NCBI RefSeq assembly: GCF_000337795.1
Contig: NZ_AOLP01000004.1
Location: forward strand, 62,001 to 126,000
Length of the DNA: 64,000 nt
Source of the DNA: Haloferax denitrificans ATCC 35960
Lineage (GTDB): Archaea; Halobacteriota; Halobacteria; Halobacteriales; Haloferacaceae
Reading direction: 5' to 3'
Shown here: positions 60,866-64,000 of the stretch, piece after piece
Layout of the letters: every line of letters begins with the position of its first letter
How positions within the stretch are numbered: position 1 is the stretch's first letter
Notes under the pieces: model-generated
Databases searched by the model: none
Told to the model about the DNA's origin: nothing
Seen by the model: the letters and a program-made list of their open reading frames with translations, nothing else
Made by a program: the position numbers and the translations under genes

Positions 60866-61480
60866 TCACACGTCCCGTCCCGTCAGCCTGCGCCGCGGAT
60901 ACGACTGTGCCCCGCCCCGCGTGTTCCGCGCGATAATCGTCGCCGTCGCGGACTGCCGGTCGTCGCGCGATTCGGTCGATTCGTCGTAGTAGAGCACCGT
61001 GAGGTCGAGACAGGCGCGGAGCAGTTCGTTCGAGTCGAAGCGGTATCTGTCGGTGCTCGGCCCCACCGTCGCCGGCGGGTCGGCCCGCAGGTGGTGCTGG
61101 TAGAACAGCACGCCGCCGGGCTTCAGCGCCGCCTTGACGTCGGCGAGGCGGTCCAGCGTCCGGAAGTAGCTGATGGTGACGAGGTCGTACGTCGACTCGG
61201 GGAAGTCGTGGGTCGTCGCGTCGGCCCGAATCGTCTCCACGCGGTCGGCGAACCCGCGGGACTGCGCGCGCTCGTCGATGATGCTCAGCCCCTCGCTCGA
61301 CTGGTCGAGGGCGTCCACCTGGTAGCCGTTCGCGGCGAGAAACAGCGCGTTACGGCCGTTTCCGGCCGCCACGTCGAGCGCGCGGCCGTCGGGAAGTTCG
61401 TCGAGGTACGCCCGGAGCACCGGCGACGGCTCCGGGTCGGTCGGGTACGTTCCGGTCCGGTAGCGTTCGTCCCACTCCAT
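60866..61480 (-). CDS. Class I SAM-dependent methyltransferase
   Basis: A 204-residue Rossmann-fold methyltransferase. Motif I is ALDVAAGNGRNALFLA, motif II includes QVDALDQS, motif III/IV is TYDLVTISYFRTLDRL and PGGVLFYQHH follows. The start MEWDERYRTGTYPTDPEPSPVL is typical of the TehB/thiopurine-type group. The substrate is unknown. It is divergent from the rhodanese gene at 61626. Confidence 0.88.
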   Translation of the reverse strand: MEWDERYRTGTYPTDPEPSPVLRAYLDELPDGRALDVAAGNGRNALFLAANGYQVDALDQSSEGLSIIDERAQSRGFADRVETIRADATTHDFPESTYDLVTISYFRTLDRLADVKAALKPGGVLFYQHHLRADPPATVGPSTDRYRFDSNELLRACLDLTVLYYDESTESRDDRQSATATIIARNTRGGAQSYPRRRLTGRDV

Positions 61481-61625
61481 ACGGGCGCTACGCGGACCGC
61501 CGTGTTCAAGCTACGGCGTCGGTCTCGGCGGACGGGACGGCGTCGAACGCTCACGCGGAACCGACGGCGGAGCGCCGGGCCGCCGAAGCACCAGCGCTTT
61601 CCGCGCCAGCGACGTGGAGAGACCT

Positions 61626-62027
61626 GTGCCCTCGATTCGCCCCGACGAACTCGCCGCCCGCCTCGACGACGGCGACGACCTGTTCATCCTCGACATCAGA
61701 CCGGCGTCGAACTACCAGCGCGGCGCAATCGACGGGAGTCACGTGAGCGACGCGAACGGACCCGACGGGAGCCGCAACGTCCCCGTCTACGACGACCTCC
61801 GGTCGGGCGACGACGCCTCGCTTCGGCGTCGGCTGGACGAGATTCCGCGGGACCGCGACGTGGTCGTCGTCTGTAAGATGGGTATCGTCGCAAAGCGGGC
61901 GACGGGGCTCCTCCGCGAGGAGGGGTACGACGCGGTGACGCTCGCGGGCGGCATGAGCGGGTGGAACGGCTACCAGCGCGGGTCGCTGAGCTACAAACTC
62001 CGGTCGCTCGTCTGGCGACTGTTCTGA
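61626..62027 (+). CDS. Rhodanese-domain protein
   Basis: A 133-residue single rhodanese domain. The cysteine loop is VVVCKMGIVAKRATGLLREEGYDAVTLAGGMSGWNGY, so the catalytic Cys is present, and LFILDIRPASNYQRGAIDGS is the N-terminal motif. It would carry persulfide sulfur in the cytoplasm. Starts at GTG 61626 or GTG 61614 (four residues longer) cannot be separated by sequence. It is a stand-alone gene divergent from the methyltransferase gene. Confidence 0.87.
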   Translation: MPSIRPDELAARLDDGDDLFILDIRPASNYQRGAIDGSHVSDANGPDGSRNVPVYDDLRSGDDASLRRRLDEIPRDRDVVVVCKMGIVAKRATGLLREEGYDAVTLAGGMSGWNGYQRGSLSYKLRSLVWRLF

Positions 62028-62137
62028 GGCTCCGCTCGCGGCGCGCCGAGAGTACGAGCGCGCCTCGTTCTGACAACTGAATTATATACTCGCCGGCAGT
62101 ACGGCCACTTATCCGTCTCCGGCAGAGAGTACGCGGT

Positions 62138-62605
62138 ATGACGATTGAAACCGGCGACTCCGTTTCGCTCGAATACGTTGGAAAGCTCCCCGACGGCACG
62201 GTCTTCGACACGTCGCGTCAGGACGTGGCCGACGCCGAAGGACTCTCCGAGGCGCAGGGCGACCGCGACTACGAGCCGCTCGCGGTCGAAGTCGGCGCGG
62301 GAACCGTCATCGAGGGGCTCGACGAGGCGCTCGTCGGCATGTCCGTCGGCGACGAAGAGAGCATCGAAATCCCGCCGGAGAAGGCCTACGGCGAGCACGA
62401 CGAGGACCTCGTCCGCGAGCACGAGACCGAACAGCTCCGCGAGGTGCTCGGCGACGAGCCCGAGGAAGGCCTGTACGTCCAGACCCAGCAGGGCGGCCTC
62501 GGCGAAATCGTCCACGCCGACGACGACGTGGTCCGCATCGACTTCAACCACGAACTCGCCGGCGAGACGCTCGTCTTCGACGTCGAAATCCTCGACGCGA
62601 ACTGA
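62138..62605 (+). CDS. FKBP-type peptidyl-prolyl isomerase (SlyD-like)
   Basis: A 155-residue SlyD-type FKBP. The catalytic domain is split (DSVSLEYVGKLPDGTVFDTS; PLAVEVGAGTVIEGLDEALVGMSVGDEESIEI; ELAGETLVFDVEIL) around an insert-in-flap chaperone domain (about 88-130; KAYGEHDEDLVREH). It lacks the His-rich metal tail of bacterial SlyD. It catalyses prolyl isomerisation and aids folding. A hairpin plus T-run terminator follows. Confidence 0.94.
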   Translation: MTIETGDSVSLEYVGKLPDGTVFDTSRQDVADAEGLSEAQGDRDYEPLAVEVGAGTVIEGLDEALVGMSVGDEESIEIPPEKAYGEHDEDLVREHETEQLREVLGDEPEEGLYVQTQQGGLGEIVHADDDVVRIDFNHELAGETLVFDVEILDAN

Positions 62606-62628
62606 ACCGAGCCGACCTGAACTGAACT

Positions 62629-62660
62629 GAGCCGCCGTCTCGCGGCTCGGTGCGTTTTTT
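62629..62660 (+). terminator. Hairpin with T-tract after the FKBP gene
   Basis: GAGCCGC (62629-62635) and GCGGCTC (62642-62648) are exact inverted arms with a 6-nt loop, followed by a run of six T (62655-62660). It lies between convergent genes. Confidence 0.65.
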
Positions 62661-62666
62661 CTCCCG

Positions 62667-63443
62667 CTACTCGCGCCACCACGCGATAGCGTACACCGCT
62701 CCTCCGACGAGAAGCAGGACCGCGCCGACGCCCGCGACGCCGAGGCCGACGACGAGCGCGGCCCCGAAGCCGAAGTCGTCGACGTGCGCGTAGGCGGTGA
62801 TGCTGTAGAGCGTCCCCTCCTTCTCGACGAGCGCCGGGAGGCGGTCCACGAAGGCGTCGTTCACCCGCGGTCGGTAGCCGAAGTCGCCGTCCGAGGAGTT
62901 CCGGAGGACGCCGTCGACCGTCTCTCTGGCCGCCGGCGAGAGGTTCGCGTAGCTGTACGCGCTCCGTTCGACGGTGGTGTTCGCAACACGCCCGAGCGTG
63001 GCGTTTCGAGCGGTGACGACCGAGCCGTTCTCTCGCACGCTGAACCGGTAGTACTGCTCGCGCTCGGCGTAGGCGTCGTGGACGTACGTGTTGTTCCGCG
63101 CTATCGCGCGGAGGTCGGCTTGCGCGCCCGCCGCCGTCGTCCGGGCGGTCCCGTTCCGCATCGCCGTCTCCAGCGTCTCGCGGGTCTCGTTCGGCGCGCG
63201 GTACTCGTCGGCCGAGTACCGGTGGCTCACCTGATGCACCGAAATCGAGACCGACCGGCCGTGACGGCGCACGATGGTCTCGACGTCCGAGTGGTTCGCC
63301 AGCGACACCGGCTCGGCCCGGTACGAATTCGAGACTTTCGGCGGTGGCGACGTCGCGTCCGCGAGCGCGGGCAGGTACACCGGTGCGGGGAGGCAGACGA
63401 GACCGACCACCGCGAGGAGGAAAGCGAGTTTCCGGAGACGCAT
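62667..63443 (-). CDS. Exported membrane-anchored protein of unknown function
   Basis: A 258-residue protein with an N-terminal signal or membrane segment (LAFLLAVVGLVCLPAPVYLPALA) and a C-terminal membrane helix (AALVVGLGVAGVGAVLLLVGGAVYAIAWW). The extracellular middle part of about 190 residues has many N-glycosylation sequons (NGT, NNT, NAT, NTT, NRS-like). I do not recognise the family. It was placed at ATG 63443. It is convergent with the FKBP gene across the terminator. Confidence 0.78.
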   Translation of the reverse strand: MRLRKLAFLLAVVGLVCLPAPVYLPALADATSPPPKVSNSYRAEPVSLANHSDVETIVRRHGRSVSISVHQVSHRYSADEYRAPNETRETLETAMRNGTARTTAAGAQADLRAIARNNTYVHDAYAEREQYYRFSVRENGSVVTARNATLGRVANTTVERSAYSYANLSPAARETVDGVLRNSSDGDFGYRPRVNDAFVDRLPALVEKEGTLYSITAYAHVDDFGFGAALVVGLGVAGVGAVLLLVGGAVYAIAWWRE

Positions 63444-63504
63444 TATCGGGCGTTCCGCCGAGTCGGGTAAGTGCTTTTTCCCCGGCTCGGGGGTTCGTCG
63501 GCCC

Positions 63505-64000
63505 CTACTCGTCCAGCGGCGGGTTCGCGTCGAGGCAGTCTTCGACCCGCTCGCGCTCCTCGCGGGCGGCGGCCAGCTCGTCTGCGACGACGCCACGCCG
63601 GAGGCGGTCGCGCTGGTCTTCGGTGAGTTCCGCGCGGGCGACCGCGGCGTCGCGGAGGCGGTCGTAGGACTCCTCGTACGTCAGTTCGTGGACTTCCCGG
63701 GCGCGGGCGACCGTCTCGGCGTCGGCGAATCGACTCACGACGGCGACGAGTTCCTTCGTCCGCCAGCGGAGTTCCGAGGCGGACGCCGGCGGCCACGACA
63801 CGGTCAGCGAGTCGGCGTCGAGCGTCTCCAGAAACCGTTTGTTCGTCCCGACGGCCGCGGAGAACCGCTTGGGGTCCTCGACGTAGTGGTCGAGCTTCGA
63901 CCGCGAGTAGCCGGCGTACTCGACGAGCGTCGGAATCGGCTCGTCGCCGATGGCGGCGGTTTCGAGGTACTCGCGCAGTCGCTCGGGGGGACTGGGCGTC
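63505..64000 (-). CDS. Conserved hypothetical protein (5' end outside window)
   Basis: The frame is open to the window edge, so the N-terminus is missing; about 164 residues are visible. The C-terminal part is rich in charged helices (TYEESYDRLRDAAVARAELTEDQRDRL), perhaps a coiled coil. The upstream part reads IPTLVEYAGYSRSKLDHYVEDPKRFSAAVGTNKRFLETL, resembling a helix-turn-helix-like segment, though this is not certain. A GTG at 63801 could be mistaken for the start. Confidence 0.7.
   Translation of the reverse strand, partial: TPSPPERLREYLETAAIGDEPIPTLVEYAGYSRSKLDHYVEDPKRFSAAVGTNKRFLETLDADSLTVSWPPASASELRWRTKELVAVVSRFADAETVARAREVHELTYEESYDRLRDAAVARAELTEDQRDRLRRGVVADELAAAREERERVEDCLDANPPLDE

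Noticed and set aside
1-64000. tRNA, rRNA or intact transposase genes
   Set aside because: None was found on reading the gaps between genes on both strands.

Overview
This window comes from a haloarchaeon, most likely Haloferax or a close relative. Base composition is GC-rich, the predicted proteins are strongly acidic, and AT-rich TATA-like elements lie 25-35 nt before many start codons, as expected for leaderless haloarchaeal transcripts. Exported binding proteins carry twin-arginine signals with lipoboxes. Regulators belong to archaeal-type families (HTH-10, HxlR, IclR, Rrf2). No rRNA, tRNA, CRISPR array or intact insertion sequence was seen.

Region 1 (1-9.5 kb) is housekeeping and regulation: the 3' part of glmS, a winged-helix regulator, a DICT-domain sensor, an HxlR/Rrf2 pair, a REC-PAS-GAF protein, a GlmU-like bifunctional nucleotidyltransferase, and a CBS-less IMP dehydrogenase/GMP reductase family enzyme. 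GlmS and the GlmU-like protein both serve UDP-N-acetylglucosamine supply.

Region 2 (10.1-28.2 kb) is a coherent catabolic island and the most interesting part of the window. On the minus strand lie livK, livHMGF, two MmgE/PrpD enzymes, an IclR regulator and a fumarate-reductase-type flavoprotein. Divergent from them on the plus strand lie a SnoaL-like protein, an LLM-class oxidoreductase, an N-carbamoylsarcosine-amidase-like hydrolase, a hydantoinase, a CaiB-type CoA-transferase, an HMG-CoA-lyase-like enzyme and a LeuC/LeuD-type hydratase. I infer uptake of a nitrogen-containing cyclic amide or imide, ring opening, deamidation, hydration of a (methyl)maleate-type acid, CoA transfer and cleavage to acetyl-CoA plus a 2-oxoacid such as pyruvate.

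Region 3 (28.3-38.4 kb) holds an MFS transporter, a VOC protein, a histidine-degradation cluster (hutR-like regulator, hutU, hutI, hutH, but no hutG) and two divergent siderophore-type binding proteins controlled by DtxR-like palindromes. Region 4 (38.4-39.9 kb) is a lower-GC accessory patch with a HicB/HicA toxin-antitoxin pair and an unknown gene.

Region 5 (40-51.7 kb) has a LUD protein, cobQ, an acyl-CoA synthetase, a large histidine kinase with internal tandem repeats, NosL-like and DoxX-like proteins, a DUF1028 protein, a TetR regulator and a third siderophore-type binding protein with the same palindrome. Region 6 (51.8-64 kb) has a hybrid REC-PAS histidine kinase, a ribbon-helix-helix regulator, and an operon of an Nramp-like carrier lacking the metal-binding motifs with HyuA and HyuB. 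It ends with an OB-fold-like protein, a methyltransferase, a rhodanese, a SlyD-type FKBP, a membrane-anchored protein and a truncated conserved gene.
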